Assembly (NCBI GenBank): GCA_020056965.1
Contig: JAGVGT010000088.1
Location: forward strand, 1-62,281
DNA from: Deltaproteobacteria bacterium
Lineage (GTDB): Bacteria; Desulfobacterota; Desulfobulbia; Desulfobulbales; JAGXFP01
Reading direction: 5' to 3'
Length of the DNA stretch: 62,281 nt
Positions 34,198 to 43,105 of this stretch are shown here, piece after piece (position 1 is the stretch's first letter; the number at the start of each line of letters is the position of its first letter). A program made the translations under genes and the position numbers. Below the pieces are notes generated by a model. The model had not been told where the DNA came from. It did not search any database and saw only the letters and a program-made list of their open reading frames with translations.

Positions 34198-35055
34198 ATG
34201 ACCTCCATTCTGCAGTGCCCGGTTTGCCGGCAGCCGCTCGTGCGCACGGCATCCGGCTACCAATGCGCCGCAATGCACACCTTCGATGCCGCCCGCCAGG
34301 GCTACGTCAATCTCTTGCTGGCCCACAAAAAACATTCCAAAGAGCCGGGAGACGACCCCGCTATGATCCAGAGCCGGCGGCGTTTTCTGGACCTGGGCTA
34401 TTACAATCCGCTTTCCGACACCATCAACGCGACCATCGGTACCGCGCTCTCGGGATTGGTAAGCGGCAGCAGCCTTAGCCTGCTGGATGCCGGCTGTGGC
34501 GAGGGCTTTTATCTGCAGTGCCTCAAAGCGGCCCTGGCCCAGGGCAGTCAGGCGCATCTGCCGATCGATTACCACGGAGTCGATGTTTCCAAGTTTGCGG
34601 TTCGGCAGGCCACCCAGCGTGACCGGAGCATGGCCTGGTTCGTGGCCAGCATAAACGACCTGCCCTTTTTAGATTCCTCTCTGGATCTGCTCCTGAGTGT
34701 CTTTGCACCGGTGAACATTCCGGAGTTTGCCCGGATCCTCAAGCCGACCGGCCGCCTGGTCTTCGTCAGCCCCGGCCCCAAGCACCTCAATGGTCTGCGG
34801 GAGATCATCTATCCGGTTACCCGGGAGCACGAAGAATCCACGATCACCGCCAAGGCCAAGGAACTTTTTGCTCCGGCGACCGTGGCGCGGAGCAATTACC
34901 AGCTCGAACTCCAAAGCCGGCAGGAGGTCATGGACCTGCTGGCGATGACGCCCTATTACTGGAACATTGACCAGCCGACCAAGGCCAAGGTGGCGGCCCT
35001 CGATCATCTGGGCCTGGATGTCGATGTGGAGGTCCGCGTCTTCACTAAAAAATAG
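34198..35055 (+). CDS. RlmA-like 23S rRNA (guanine-N1) methyltransferase
   Basis: A 285-residue SAM-dependent methyltransferase. The N-terminus has an RlmA-type zinc site, CPVC then C and H in YQCAAMHTFD. DAARQGYVNLLL and GDDPAMIQSRRRFLDLGYYNPL follow, very close to RlmA sequences. The SAM-binding motif I is LLDAGCGEGFYL at about 97. RlmA methylates G745 or G748 of 23S rRNA, so that target is likely but not proven. AGGAAG lies 7 bases before the ATG. The 184 bases after it hold only a weak CCAAC/GTTGG hairpin. Confidence 0.85.
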   Translation: MTSILQCPVCRQPLVRTASGYQCAAMHTFDAARQGYVNLLLAHKKHSKEPGDDPAMIQSRRRFLDLGYYNPLSDTINATIGTALSGLVSGSSLSLLDAGCGEGFYLQCLKAALAQGSQAHLPIDYHGVDVSKFAVRQATQRDRSMAWFVASINDLPFLDSSLDLLLSVFAPVNIPEFARILKPTGRLVFVSPGPKHLNGLREIIYPVTREHEESTITAKAKELFAPATVARSNYQLELQSRQEVMDLLAMTPYYWNIDQPTKAKVAALDHLGLDVDVEVRVFTKK

Positions 35056-35239
35056 GCCCAACCAGCCCCAACGTTGGTCGGGGGGGAACCGCTTTTTCTG
35101 GGCCATTCCGGTTTATTGTCGGTGATGGGAAAATTCTTGAAAGAATCCCCATTGTCCGGTAGCAATCTAACTTCGTGCAACCAGCGCTCGGGGCAAGGGC
35201 AAAGAGCAATAGAGTAAACGGACTCCGGAAATCCAGATC

Positions 35240-36610
35240 ATGAATAAAACCGCCTCCCATGGCGCCCTCTATGGTGGCGCTCCCCCCCCGGGGATCACCG
35301 CCGAGCCGGTCATCATTAACTGCTGTCTGAGCGGCAATGTGCCCACCAAGGCAACCAGCCCGTACCTGCCGGTGAGCGTCGAGGAGATCGTCGCCGATGC
35401 CCTCGCGGTGCTGGAAAGCGGGGCCAGCATGTTGCATATTCATGCCCGGGCGACCGACGGTAGCCCGGCCTGGCAACCGGAAATTTACGGACGAATTTTC
35501 GAAGGCATCCGCCGCCACCAGCCCGAAGCAATTCTGGTGGCTACCACCAGCGGCCGCCAACATGCCAGCCTGGAAAAACGGTCGGCGGTTCTCTCTCTGG
35601 ACGGGCTGGCCAAGCCCGATATGGCCTCGCTAACCTTGGGGTCGCTGAACTTCCCCGACCAGCCCTCGGTCAATTCCCCGGAAACCATTCAGGCCCTGTG
35701 CCAGCTCATGCGGGAGCGCGGGATCACGCCCGAACTCGAGGTCTTTGACTCCGGCATGCTCAACTACGCCTTTTACTTGCAGCGCAAGGGGTTTCTCCCG
35801 CAAACTTGCTATGTTAATCTGCTCCTTGGCTCACTGGGCACGGGGTCCGGCCGGGTACTGGACCTGGCCAGCCTGGTCCGGGAGATCCCGGGCGACTGGA
35901 TTTGGGCGGGGGCGGGGATCGGCCGTTACCAGTTGGCCATGAACAGCGCGGCCCTGCTCATGGGCGGGCAGGTGCGGGTCGGCCTTGAGGACAACCCTTG
36001 CTACGACTACGTGGAGTGCGAGGCGGCGACTAATCAAGGCCTGGTCGAGCGAATCGTGCGACTGGCCCGCCTCTTAGGCCGCCCCATTGCCACCTGTAGC
36101 GAAACCCGGCAGCAGCTGCGCCTGAATGACCCGGGGAATTGGGCCGCCACCCAGGTTGTCATCCGCAAAATCAGGGTTGATGACCTGGAATCGGCCCTGG
36201 CGATCCTCGCCAAATGGAATATGGCGCCGATCCAGGCCAGCCAAGCGATCCCGCAGCCGGAACGGGATCACCTGGAGACGGAGAACACCTTCGTCGCCAT
36301 TCTGCGGGGCAGGGTGGTGGGGGTGGCGAGCTGGCTTCAAATCGATACGGCGCGAGCCGAAACTGCCAGCCTGGCCGTGGACCGGGAAGTCATCGGTTGC
36401 GGCATCGGCTACAAACTGCAGGAGGCCCGGTTGGCGGATATGCGTAGCCAGGGCATCAGGCAGGTGCGGACCGAGGCGGATCGCCCGGAGGTCATCCGTT
36501 GGTATGTGGCCAAGTTCGGCTACCGGATCACCGGCACCAACCCCAAAAAGCACGCCTTCGGTCTGGCCGGGCGGGACCACTGGACTGTGCTGGAACTGGA
36601 ATTGCCCTGA
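35240..36610 (+). CDS. beta-keto acid cleavage enzyme fused to a GNAT acetyltransferase
   Basis: A 456-residue two-domain protein. Residues 22-300 form a DUF849/BKACE TIM barrel, the family of 3-keto-5-aminohexanoate cleavage enzyme (Kce), which swaps a beta-keto acid with acetyl-CoA. The zinc ligands H66 and H68 are in MLHIHAR, and E250 is in VRVGLEDN. Residues 306-456 form a GNAT domain, with the acetyl-CoA loop region near EVIGCGIGYKLQEARL and IRWYVAKFGYRITG. Classical BKACE proteins end near residue 300, so the fusion is real unless a sequencing error removed a stop. I infer that the acetylated product or the cleaved substrate carries an amine. The neighbour downstream is a broken PP-loop gene. 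Confidence 0.85.
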   Translation: MNKTASHGALYGGAPPPGITAEPVIINCCLSGNVPTKATSPYLPVSVEEIVADALAVLESGASMLHIHARATDGSPAWQPEIYGRIFEGIRRHQPEAILVATTSGRQHASLEKRSAVLSLDGLAKPDMASLTLGSLNFPDQPSVNSPETIQALCQLMRERGITPELEVFDSGMLNYAFYLQRKGFLPQTCYVNLLLGSLGTGSGRVLDLASLVREIPGDWIWAGAGIGRYQLAMNSAALLMGGQVRVGLEDNPCYDYVECEAATNQGLVERIVRLARLLGRPIATCSETRQQLRLNDPGNWAATQVVIRKIRVDDLESALAILAKWNMAPIQASQAIPQPERDHLETENTFVAILRGRVVGVASWLQIDTARAETASLAVDREVIGCGIGYKLQEARLADMRSQGIRQVRTEADRPEVIRWYVAKFGYRITGTNPKKHAFGLAGRDHWTVLELELP

Positions 36611-36713
36611 CTCTGGAGATAATTCGCAGTGTTTGTGAACCTTGTGGTTGTGGTTAATGTAACTTTGCCCGTCCTTGGCCCACTTACACGAAATACCGGG
36701 AGAAACCCAGCCT

Positions 36714-37330
36714 ATGGCCACCTTGCTGATGCTCTCCGGCGGCGCTGACAGTGCGGCTGCCCTCATCCAGCTGTTGACGGCGGACCGCGAGCCGGTCTTC
36801 TGCCACCATATCATCATCGCGGACAGGAGAGCCGAACCCGCTGCAAGGCTGAGGATATCGCCTGCGATCAGGTCGTGAAATACTGCCGGAGCCATTATCG
36901 CGACTTCACCTATACCAAGTCGGTCTGGGACTTCCCGCTTCGCTATTTTGGTTGGAACCTTACCCTCTGTGCCTTTGTCGGCGCCCGGGTGCTCCGCTCC
37001 TTCCCGGAAGCCAGAATCGATCGCTATGCCGTCGGGGTCATCGACGAACCCCACACCTTAGGGCGTTGGCAGGAGCGGACCGAAGAGGCCCGGGCCACCT
37101 TCTACGCCGGATTGATCACGGCCAAATTGCCGTACCGGCCGGAAATCATCTGGCCCGTAGCCAACATGGCAAAAGCCGATATTCTGAACTTCCTGCCGGC
37201 CGCGTTGGTCGGCCTGGTGTCATTCTGCCGCAACCCGTCCGAACTGGCCCCGGACACTTTCCGTCCCTGCGGTAGTTGTATTTCGTGCAAGACCAGAAAA
37301 GCGGTCGGCCGTTTCCCCGGGCCGGGCTGA
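36714..37330 (+). pseudogene. QueC-like PP-loop ATPase gene with a frameshift
   Basis: The first frame begins MATLLMLSGGADSAAALIQL, with the SGGxDS ATP-pyrophosphatase loop of the QueC/ExsB/tRNA-Ile-lysidine synthase group. It is lost after about residue 38 near 36830. The sequence continues one frame over as CKAEDIACDQVVKYCRSHYR and runs to CGSCISCKTR, a zinc motif like the C-terminus of QueC. Together they would give a protein of about 205 residues. One base gained or lost in the GGACAGGAGAGCC area explains the break. It may be a decayed gene, a sequencing error or, less likely, programmed frameshifting. Its substrate need not be 7-cyano-7-deazaguanine. Confidence 0.75.
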
Positions 37331-37422
37331 CTTTCAGGGCAACTGGGGCGTCTATGCCAGCAATCAGGTAGGGTCTCGCCGGAGTTATCCCGGCGGATTA
37401 TTTTCTCAGGAGCAGCAAGGCG

Positions 37423-38235
37423 ATGTGTGAATTTTGCACCAAACACGGCGACGGGCAGGTCTGGTTTAAAAATGCGGCCAATTATGCCAATGACCTGATG
37501 GCCGATCTCAACCGGCGCCGTTATATCAAGGATTTTTTCACCTCCACCATTGAGGCGGGGGTCGCCACCATCGGCCGGCTCGAAACCATCTACCGGAAGA
37601 AGAAAGTTCTGCCGGAGCGGCTGGTGCGGCAGATGGTCAGCCAGGCCGGGGTGGAGCATTTCGGCCAGGTGGTGACCATTGAGGATATCCGGGACATTGT
37701 CGGGAGGGCGGCCACCGTAGTCAGGATGCCTTGCGCCTGCCGCTGGGCGGCGCTCAAGAAAGAGGCCCGCTGCTGTTACAGTGTCAGTTATACCCCGGAA
37801 ACCTGGTACCAGGGGCTGGATATGGGGTATTTCGGTAAGGCGCCGGACATGGGGTTGGAGAGTCTCAGCCCGGCAGTGGCCATCGCCCAGATGGAGGCGC
37901 TGGAAAAAGAGGGGGCCGTCCATACCATCTGGACCATGGTCACCCCCTTTATCGGCGCCATCTGCAACTGCCAGCCCGGCGACTGTCTGGGGCTGCGGAC
38001 CCTGGCCATTGACGTCGAGACCATGTATCGCGGCGAACAGCGGGCCGAGGTCGATCCCGCCCTCTGCAACGGCTGTGGTTCCTGCCAGGCGGCCTGTCAC
38101 TTCGGCGCCATCGGCAGTACCGGCTCGGGAGAATCGCGGGCGGCGATCGATTCGCGGAAATGTTTCGGCTGCGGTTTATGCCGTAATCATTGCCCCCAGG
38201 AGGCCATCCGCATGGTGACTCGGGACTGGCGTTAA
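37423..38235 (+). CDS. 4Fe-4S dicluster protein with an N-terminal CEFC motif
   Basis: A 270-residue soluble iron-sulfur protein. The C-terminal third is a ferredoxin-like domain with two [4Fe-4S] sites, CNGCGSCQAACHFGAI and CFGCGLCRNHCPQEAI. The N-terminus MCEFCTKHGDG and the middle CACRW, CCY and CNCQPGDC segments add further cysteines. Similar proteins occur in sulfate-reducing bacteria, but I know no assigned function. The electron partner is not evident from the neighbours. AGGAG lies about 10 bases before the ATG. Confidence 0.82.
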   Translation: MCEFCTKHGDGQVWFKNAANYANDLMADLNRRRYIKDFFTSTIEAGVATIGRLETIYRKKKVLPERLVRQMVSQAGVEHFGQVVTIEDIRDIVGRAATVVRMPCACRWAALKKEARCCYSVSYTPETWYQGLDMGYFGKAPDMGLESLSPAVAIAQMEALEKEGAVHTIWTMVTPFIGAICNCQPGDCLGLRTLAIDVETMYRGEQRAEVDPALCNGCGSCQAACHFGAIGSTGSGESRAAIDSRKCFGCGLCRNHCPQEAIRMVTRDWR

Positions 38236-38322
38236 GGCTCCCGTCCCCTGTATTGCTTTAGGCAAAATCGTTGATTGCTCAACTCATCCCCGGTTGAGGC
38301 AAAAGATCTCGCGGAGCACGCC

Positions 38323-39135
38323 ATGCACAATCCTGCCGGCCGCCATCCGGCCCGCATCCTCTACCTGCCGCATGGTGGCGGCCCCTTGCCCCTGCTGGGC
38401 GACCCCGGCCATGCCCGAATGCGCCGCTTTCTCCAGGAGATAACCCCGACCCTGGGCAGGCCGGAAGCGATTCTGCTGATCAGCGCCCATTGGCAAGAGG
38501 CGCAGCCCACTGTTACTGCCGCCGCCAGACCGGCCCTGATCTACGACTATTACGGCTTCCCGCCGGCGGCCTACGCGCTTGCCTACTCGGCTCCAGGGGC
38601 GCCGGAATTGGCTGGCCGGGTCCAGCAACTGTTGATCAAAGCCGGGATCACGGCGCGCCAGGATGGGCAGCGGGGCTTTGATCACGGCATGTATGTGCCG
38701 CTGAAACTCATGTACCCCGAGGCGGATATCCCTTGCGTGCAACTGGCGCTGCAAGCCGGTCTGGACCCGGCGGGGCATCTCCAAATCGGCCGAGCCTTGA
38801 GCGAACTCAAGCAGGAAAAGATCCTGATCATCGGCTCGGGTTTTTCCTTCCACAACCTCAACGCCTTCAGCTTCACCGGCCCCACCAGCGCCGATCCCCG
38901 GAACGAGTCCTTTCAGGCCTGGTTAATCGAAACCTGCACGGCCAGCGACCTCACGGAACAGATGCGGAGCGCCAGACTGACCGATTGGACGGCCGCCCCA
39001 TCCGCCCGCTACTGCCACCCTTACGAGGATCACCTGCTGCCGCTCCATGTCTGCTACGGTCTGGCCGACAGCCCCGCCCGACTGGTTTTCTTCGACGAAA
39101 TCATGGGCAAAAAGGCCTGCGCCCTGTTGTGGTAA
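38323..39135 (+). CDS. LigB/DODA-type extradiol dioxygenase family protein
   Basis: A 270-residue protein of the class III extradiol dioxygenase family (DOPA 4,5-dioxygenase, YgiD type). Histidines expected to bind metal are in LYLPHGGGPLPLLGD, ISAHWQ and GFDHGMYVPL, with SFHNLNAF further on. These enzymes cut aromatic rings with oxygen, which is puzzling in a likely anaerobe; some family members have other roles. The ATG at 38323 is preferred over the TTG at 38275. The 185 bases after it before the MCE operon hold only G/C-rich hairpins without a recognised class. Confidence 0.82.
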   Translation: MHNPAGRHPARILYLPHGGGPLPLLGDPGHARMRRFLQEITPTLGRPEAILLISAHWQEAQPTVTAAARPALIYDYYGFPPAAYALAYSAPGAPELAGRVQQLLIKAGITARQDGQRGFDHGMYVPLKLMYPEADIPCVQLALQAGLDPAGHLQIGRALSELKQEKILIIGSGFSFHNLNAFSFTGPTSADPRNESFQAWLIETCTASDLTEQMRSARLTDWTAAPSARYCHPYEDHLLPLHVCYGLADSPARLVFFDEIMGKKACALLW

Positions 39136-39320
39136 GATCTCCTGGGGCGGAAAGGTTGCCGCTTCGGGCGGCCCCGGTCAATTGAAGCTCCTGAGTCCAC
39201 AACCCGGGTCGCCTCATCCAGGTGCTAAAGCGGCCCCGCAACTTTCCCGCTTGCTTTCCCGGCCGGGGACTGGCAAAGATTAAGCTTCACCAATAGTCGG
39301 ACTAAGGTTCTCGGAGTTGC

Positions 39321-40463
39321 ATGGCCGCACACGATCAAGGCGACACCTGGCGGTTTGTCAGCAGCCGCATTACGGCTGAAGAACTGCGGATTTCTTTTGC
39401 TGGCGACTGGAGCTTAAACCAGCACCTGCCGGATGCGGAGGTCCTCGCCGCCGAGTTGGGCGCCACCATCCATCGTCTCGGTTTTGCCACCGACGATCTG
39501 CTTGGCTGGGACACGGGTTTCCTCGCCATTCTCACCGCCTTATTCAAAATATGCGCGGCAAAAGGGATTATTGTCGACCAAAGCGGCCTGCCCAAAGGCG
39601 TCCAACACCTGCTCGCCCTGGCGGCCGCAGTACCCGAGCAGGAAGGGGCCGGCCGCGATCAGGGCCGGCCGCCGCTGCTCCACCAGGTCGGCACCGTCAC
39701 CATCGACTATTTCCATGGCCTGCCGGCCATGCTGCACTTCCTCGGCGAGCTCATCCTCTCCCTGGGCCGGCTGTTAATCGGCCGAGCCCAGTTCCAGTTC
39801 AGCGACCTCTGGTGGGAAATCCAGGAGGTTGGTCCCAAGGCGCTGGGCATCGTCTCGGTGATCTGCTTTCTGGTTGGCCTCATCCTGGCCTATCTCGGCG
39901 CCGATCAGCTGCGCATGGCGGGGGCCCAAATCTACATTGCCGATCTGGTGGCCATCGGCATGCTCCGCGAGATGGGGGCGATGATGACCGGGATCATCAT
40001 CGCCGGGCGTACCGGCGCCGCCTTTGCCGCCCAGCTCGGCACCATGCAGGTCAACGAGGAGATCGACGCCTTCAAGACCATGGGGATCTCGCCCATCGAC
40101 TACCTGGTCATGCCGCGCATGCTGGCGCTGCTGCTGATGATGCCGATCCTGACCCTGTACGCCAGCTTCATCGGCATCCTGGCCGGCATGTTGATCGCCA
40201 CCACCATCTTCCACATCGGCGTCTTCGAATACTATACCGAGACCGTCCGGGCCCTGGCGTTGAAACACTTCCTGGTCGGTCTCTCCAAGGGTACGGTTTA
40301 CGGGGCGATGGTGGCCTACGCCGGCTGCCTGCGCGGCATGCAGTGCGGCCGCAGCGCCGAGGCGGTGGGCGAGGCGGCAACCTCGGCGGTGGTGACCGCC
40401 ATCCTGCTGATCACCATCTCCGCCTCGCTCATGACCATCATCTACTACCAGCTGGGCATCTGA
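39321..40463 (+). CDS. MCE-system ABC permease with an N-terminal STAS-like domain
   Basis: A 380-residue inner-membrane permease of the MlaE/YrbE family. Residues 1-100 resemble a STAS/MlaB-like domain (TAEELRISFAGDWSL and SGLPKGVQHLLALA). The remaining 260 residues carry the permease, with GVEFFG-type family features replaced by VIAGRTGAAFAAQLGTM and QVNEEIDAFKTMGI, and five or six helices. GGAG lies 5-8 bases before the ATG. It opens a four-gene operon with the ATPase, the MCE protein and a lipoprotein. By analogy it moves phospholipid or another lipid between the membranes. Confidence 0.88.
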   Translation: MAAHDQGDTWRFVSSRITAEELRISFAGDWSLNQHLPDAEVLAAELGATIHRLGFATDDLLGWDTGFLAILTALFKICAAKGIIVDQSGLPKGVQHLLALAAAVPEQEGAGRDQGRPPLLHQVGTVTIDYFHGLPAMLHFLGELILSLGRLLIGRAQFQFSDLWWEIQEVGPKALGIVSVICFLVGLILAYLGADQLRMAGAQIYIADLVAIGMLREMGAMMTGIIIAGRTGAAFAAQLGTMQVNEEIDAFKTMGISPIDYLVMPRMLALLLMMPILTLYASFIGILAGMLIATTIFHIGVFEYYTETVRALALKHFLVGLSKGTVYGAMVAYAGCLRGMQCGRSAEAVGEAATSAVVTAILLITISASLMTIIYYQLGI

Positions 40464-40465
40464 GC

Positions 40466-41215
40466 ATGCAAGGCGCCGCCCCCATCGAGGTCCGGGATCT
40501 GACTGTGGCCTTTGGCGACTTCGTGGTCCAACGCGAGCTCAATTTCACGGTCGCCAAAGGGGATATCTTCGTGATCATGGGCGGCAGCGGATGCGGCAAA
40601 TCGACGCTGATGCGCGCCCTGATCGGTCTGCAACGGCCGACCCAGGGCACCGTGCTCTACGATGGTGAAGATTTCTGGAATGCCGCCCCGGAGCGCCAGG
40701 AACAGCTGAAACGGCGGCTCGGCGTGATGTTCCAGAGCGGGGCACTGTGGAGTTCGCTCACCCTGGCTGAAAACATCGCCCTGCCGCTCACCGAGTACAC
40801 CACTCTGCCGCCCCGGCTGATCAGCGAAATCGTCTCCTTCAAACTGGCCCTGGTAGGGCTGGCCGGCTTTGAAAGGCTCTACCCTTCGGAATTGAGCGGC
40901 GGCATGAAAAAAAGGGCCGGTCTAGCCCGTGCCATCGCCCTCGATCCGGAAATCTTGATCATCGATGAGCCCTCTTCCGGCCTCGACCCGCTCACCGCCC
41001 GCCGCCTGGACGATCTGATCGTGGAACTGCGCGACAGTCTGGGGACCACCATTATCGTGATCTCCCATGAACTGGCGTCGATCCTGGGCATTGGCAGTAA
41101 CTCGATCTTTCTCGACGGGGAGACCCATACGATGATCGCCACCGGCAATCCGCAGGAGGCCCGCCGCTCGGGCCCAACCCAGGTACGCAATTTTCTTTCC
41201 AGGGGATCTTTATGA
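40466..41215 (+). CDS. MCE-system ABC transporter ATPase
   Basis: A 249-residue MlaF-like ATP-binding subunit. Walker A is GGSGCGKSTL, the signature is LSGGMKKRAGLARAIA, Walker B is EILIIDEPSSGLDP and the H-loop is VISHEL. It starts 2 bases after the permease gene and overlaps the MCE gene by 4 bases. It drives lipid transfer by the permease. LSGGM with a following KKR is the form usual in MlaF and Mkl proteins. Confidence 0.93.
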   Translation: MQGAAPIEVRDLTVAFGDFVVQRELNFTVAKGDIFVIMGGSGCGKSTLMRALIGLQRPTQGTVLYDGEDFWNAAPERQEQLKRRLGVMFQSGALWSSLTLAENIALPLTEYTTLPPRLISEIVSFKLALVGLAGFERLYPSELSGGMKKRAGLARAIALDPEILIIDEPSSGLDPLTARRLDDLIVELRDSLGTTIIVISHELASILGIGSNSIFLDGETHTMIATGNPQEARRSGPTQVRNFLSRGSL

Positions 41216-42354
41216 GCAAACACGCCAACCCTACCTTGATTGGGGCCTTCGTTCTCGGGGCGCTGCTCCTCGGTGCCACCTCCATCATCCTGCTCGGCGG
41301 CAGCAGCTGGTTTCAGACGCGCCACCAGCATATCCTCTTTTTCGAAGGGGCAGCCCAGGGCTTACAGGTCGGCTCCCCGGTGGTTTTTCTCGGGGTCAAG
41401 ATCGGTACGGTTAAACGGATTCAGATTGGCCTCAACGAGGAGAGCCAGCGTTTTTTGGTGCCGGTCACCATCGAGGTTGACCCCCAGACCGTGCAGACCA
41501 GTACTGGCGACCAGTTGGATCTACAGGACCACGCCACCTTCCAGCAACTGCTTGACCGCGGTCTGCGCGCCCGCTTGCGGATGCAGAGCCTACTCACCGG
41601 CCAACTCTATGTGGATCTCGACTTTTATCCGGACAAACCGGCCCGCTTCTTCTCCAAGGATCCCAAGCTGAACGAGATTCCCACCATCCCGACGGCCACC
41701 GAAGAGCTGGCCAACAAGTTCGAAAATTTTCCCATGGACAAGTTTCTGAAGGATCTTGCCGCCATCGGCGAGTCGCTCAACACGGTCCTCGCTGACCAGT
41801 CGGTTAAAGCGATCCCGGCCCGACTCGAAGCGACCCTCGCCCACCTGGAATCCTTGTCCGCCAAGCTCGATAAAAACAGCGAACAGCTAATGGGCGACGT
41901 GCGGACCAACCTGGCCGGATTGACCAAGGCGGTTGGGGCAGTGCAGAAGGCGATGCTTGCGGCGGAAGGGGCGGCCGGCCGGGTCGGCAATGCCGCCGAG
42001 CGCATCGGCAGCGCCGCTGATCGCATCGGCAATACCGTGGAGCGGGTTGACAATAATATGGACCGGGTCGGCAGTGCCGCCGATCGGGTCGGCACCACCG
42101 CCGACCGGGTCGGCGAGGCAGTCAATGCCAATTCCCCGCTGGTGCTGGAGTTGACCAGGGCCAGTGTGCAGGTGCGCCAGACCGCGCAGACCCTGCAGAA
42201 TCTGACCAGCCAAGAGTCGCCCACCAAGGTACGGCTAGACCAGGCCATGGTGGAAATCGGCCGCACCGCCCGGGCCCTGCGCCTTTTGGCGGAAAGCCTT
42301 GAAAACCAGCCGGAGTCGATGTTACGAGGCAAGCGAACCAAGGAGAAACGCTAA
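41212..42354 (+). CDS. MCE (MlaD/PqiB-like) protein with heptad repeats
   Basis: A 380-residue periplasmic protein anchored by one N-terminal helix (residues 9-30). An MCE domain spans about residues 38-115 (FFEGAAQGLQVGSPVVFLGVKIGTV). The rest is helical. Residues 262-303 (bases 41995-42120) are six exact-length heptads of the type xDRVGxA, preceded by a seventh weaker one. They probably form a coiled-coil barrel or needle that bridges toward the outer membrane. It is longer than E. coli MlaD (183 residues). Its stop overlaps the next gene by 1 base (TAATG). Confidence 0.9.
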   Translation: MSKHANPTLIGAFVLGALLLGATSIILLGGSSWFQTRHQHILFFEGAAQGLQVGSPVVFLGVKIGTVKRIQIGLNEESQRFLVPVTIEVDPQTVQTSTGDQLDLQDHATFQQLLDRGLRARLRMQSLLTGQLYVDLDFYPDKPARFFSKDPKLNEIPTIPTATEELANKFENFPMDKFLKDLAAIGESLNTVLADQSVKAIPARLEATLAHLESLSAKLDKNSEQLMGDVRTNLAGLTKAVGAVQKAMLAAEGAAGRVGNAAERIGSAADRIGNTVERVDNNMDRVGSAADRVGTTADRVGEAVNANSPLVLELTRASVQVRQTAQTLQNLTSQESPTKVRLDQAMVEIGRTARALRLLAESLENQPESMLRGKRTKEKR

Positions 42355-42986
42355 TGCATAAGAAATCCGGACTACTGCTGTCCCTTCTCGCCGTCGCCTG
42401 GCTGCTGGCCGGCTGCGCCCGCAGCGGGCCGGTGGCCTACTACCAGCTTACCGCCATTCCCCTTGAGCACCAAGCCGTCACGGCCCGGCCGCCAACGGAC
42501 ACCGTGATCGGCCTCGGTCCGCTCACCCTGCCGGAGTATCTGGACCGTTCCCAAATCGTCAGCCGCCGGGCCCCCAACCGTCTGGAGCTTGCCGACCTCC
42601 ATCGTTGGGCAGGGCCGCTGGGCGACAACATCGCCCGGGTCCTGCAAGAGAATCTCGCCCGCGCTCTGGGCAACGAACGGGTGCTCCTTTATCCTTGGGG
42701 CCCCGCCCTCGGTGTTGATCGGCAGATCACGGTAGAGATCCTCCACTGCGAAACCGGTGATGACGAGGTCCTGTTCGAGGCCAGCTGGACATTGCAGGAT
42801 CGGGATGGCAAGATTCTCATCCTGCAACGGCGCAGCAGCCAGCGGATCAAAGTAACCCCGCCTGCGGAGTACGATCAGCAAGTTGCGGCCCTGAGCGAGG
42901 CGCTGGCCCGCTTCTCGGGCGAAATGGCGACGGGGCTCGGGGGCATGGCGGCTGAACCAGGTGGGAAGTTTGGGGACAAGCCATGA
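42354..42986 (+). CDS. PqiC-like ABC transport auxiliary lipoprotein
   Basis: A 210-residue lipoprotein with a signal peptide ending in the lipobox LLAGC (Cys at residue 21). The mature part, with YYQLTAIP, VIGLGPLTLPEYLDRSQIV and the HRWAGPLGDNIARVLQENLA segment, matches the PqiC/DUF330 family. Such lipoproteins sit at the outer membrane and work with MCE bridges. It is the last gene of the MCE operon. The 119 bases between it and the convergent helicase gene show no clear terminator. Confidence 0.9.
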   Translation: MHKKSGLLLSLLAVAWLLAGCARSGPVAYYQLTAIPLEHQAVTARPPTDTVIGLGPLTLPEYLDRSQIVSRRAPNRLELADLHRWAGPLGDNIARVLQENLARALGNERVLLYPWGPALGVDRQITVEILHCETGDDEVLFEASWTLQDRDGKILILQRRSSQRIKVTPPAEYDQQVAALSEALARFSGEMATGLGGMAAEPGGKFGDKP

Positions 42987-43105
42987 GCTGATGAATAAGG
43001 TGGGATTGGTTTGGTCGAAATTTCAGTTAAGTGAACTGCCCCGAAATTTAGCAAAGCTTGATGCCAGGTGGCTCGCCCAGGAGCTTCGCGTCACTCCGGC
43101 CGTTG

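Noticed and set aside
33983..34201. 72-residue frame between the MBL gene and the methyltransferase gene
   Set aside because: Weak start, no ribosome-binding site and no recognisable sequence.
36815..36845. Programmed frameshift in the PP-loop gene
   Set aside because: No slippery heptamer or downstream pseudoknot is obvious; decay or sequencing error is simpler.
39136..39320. Possible riboswitch before the MCE operon
   Set aside because: Compared by eye with c-di-GMP, cobalamin, SAM and preQ1 cores; none matched. Only GC-rich hairpins are seen.
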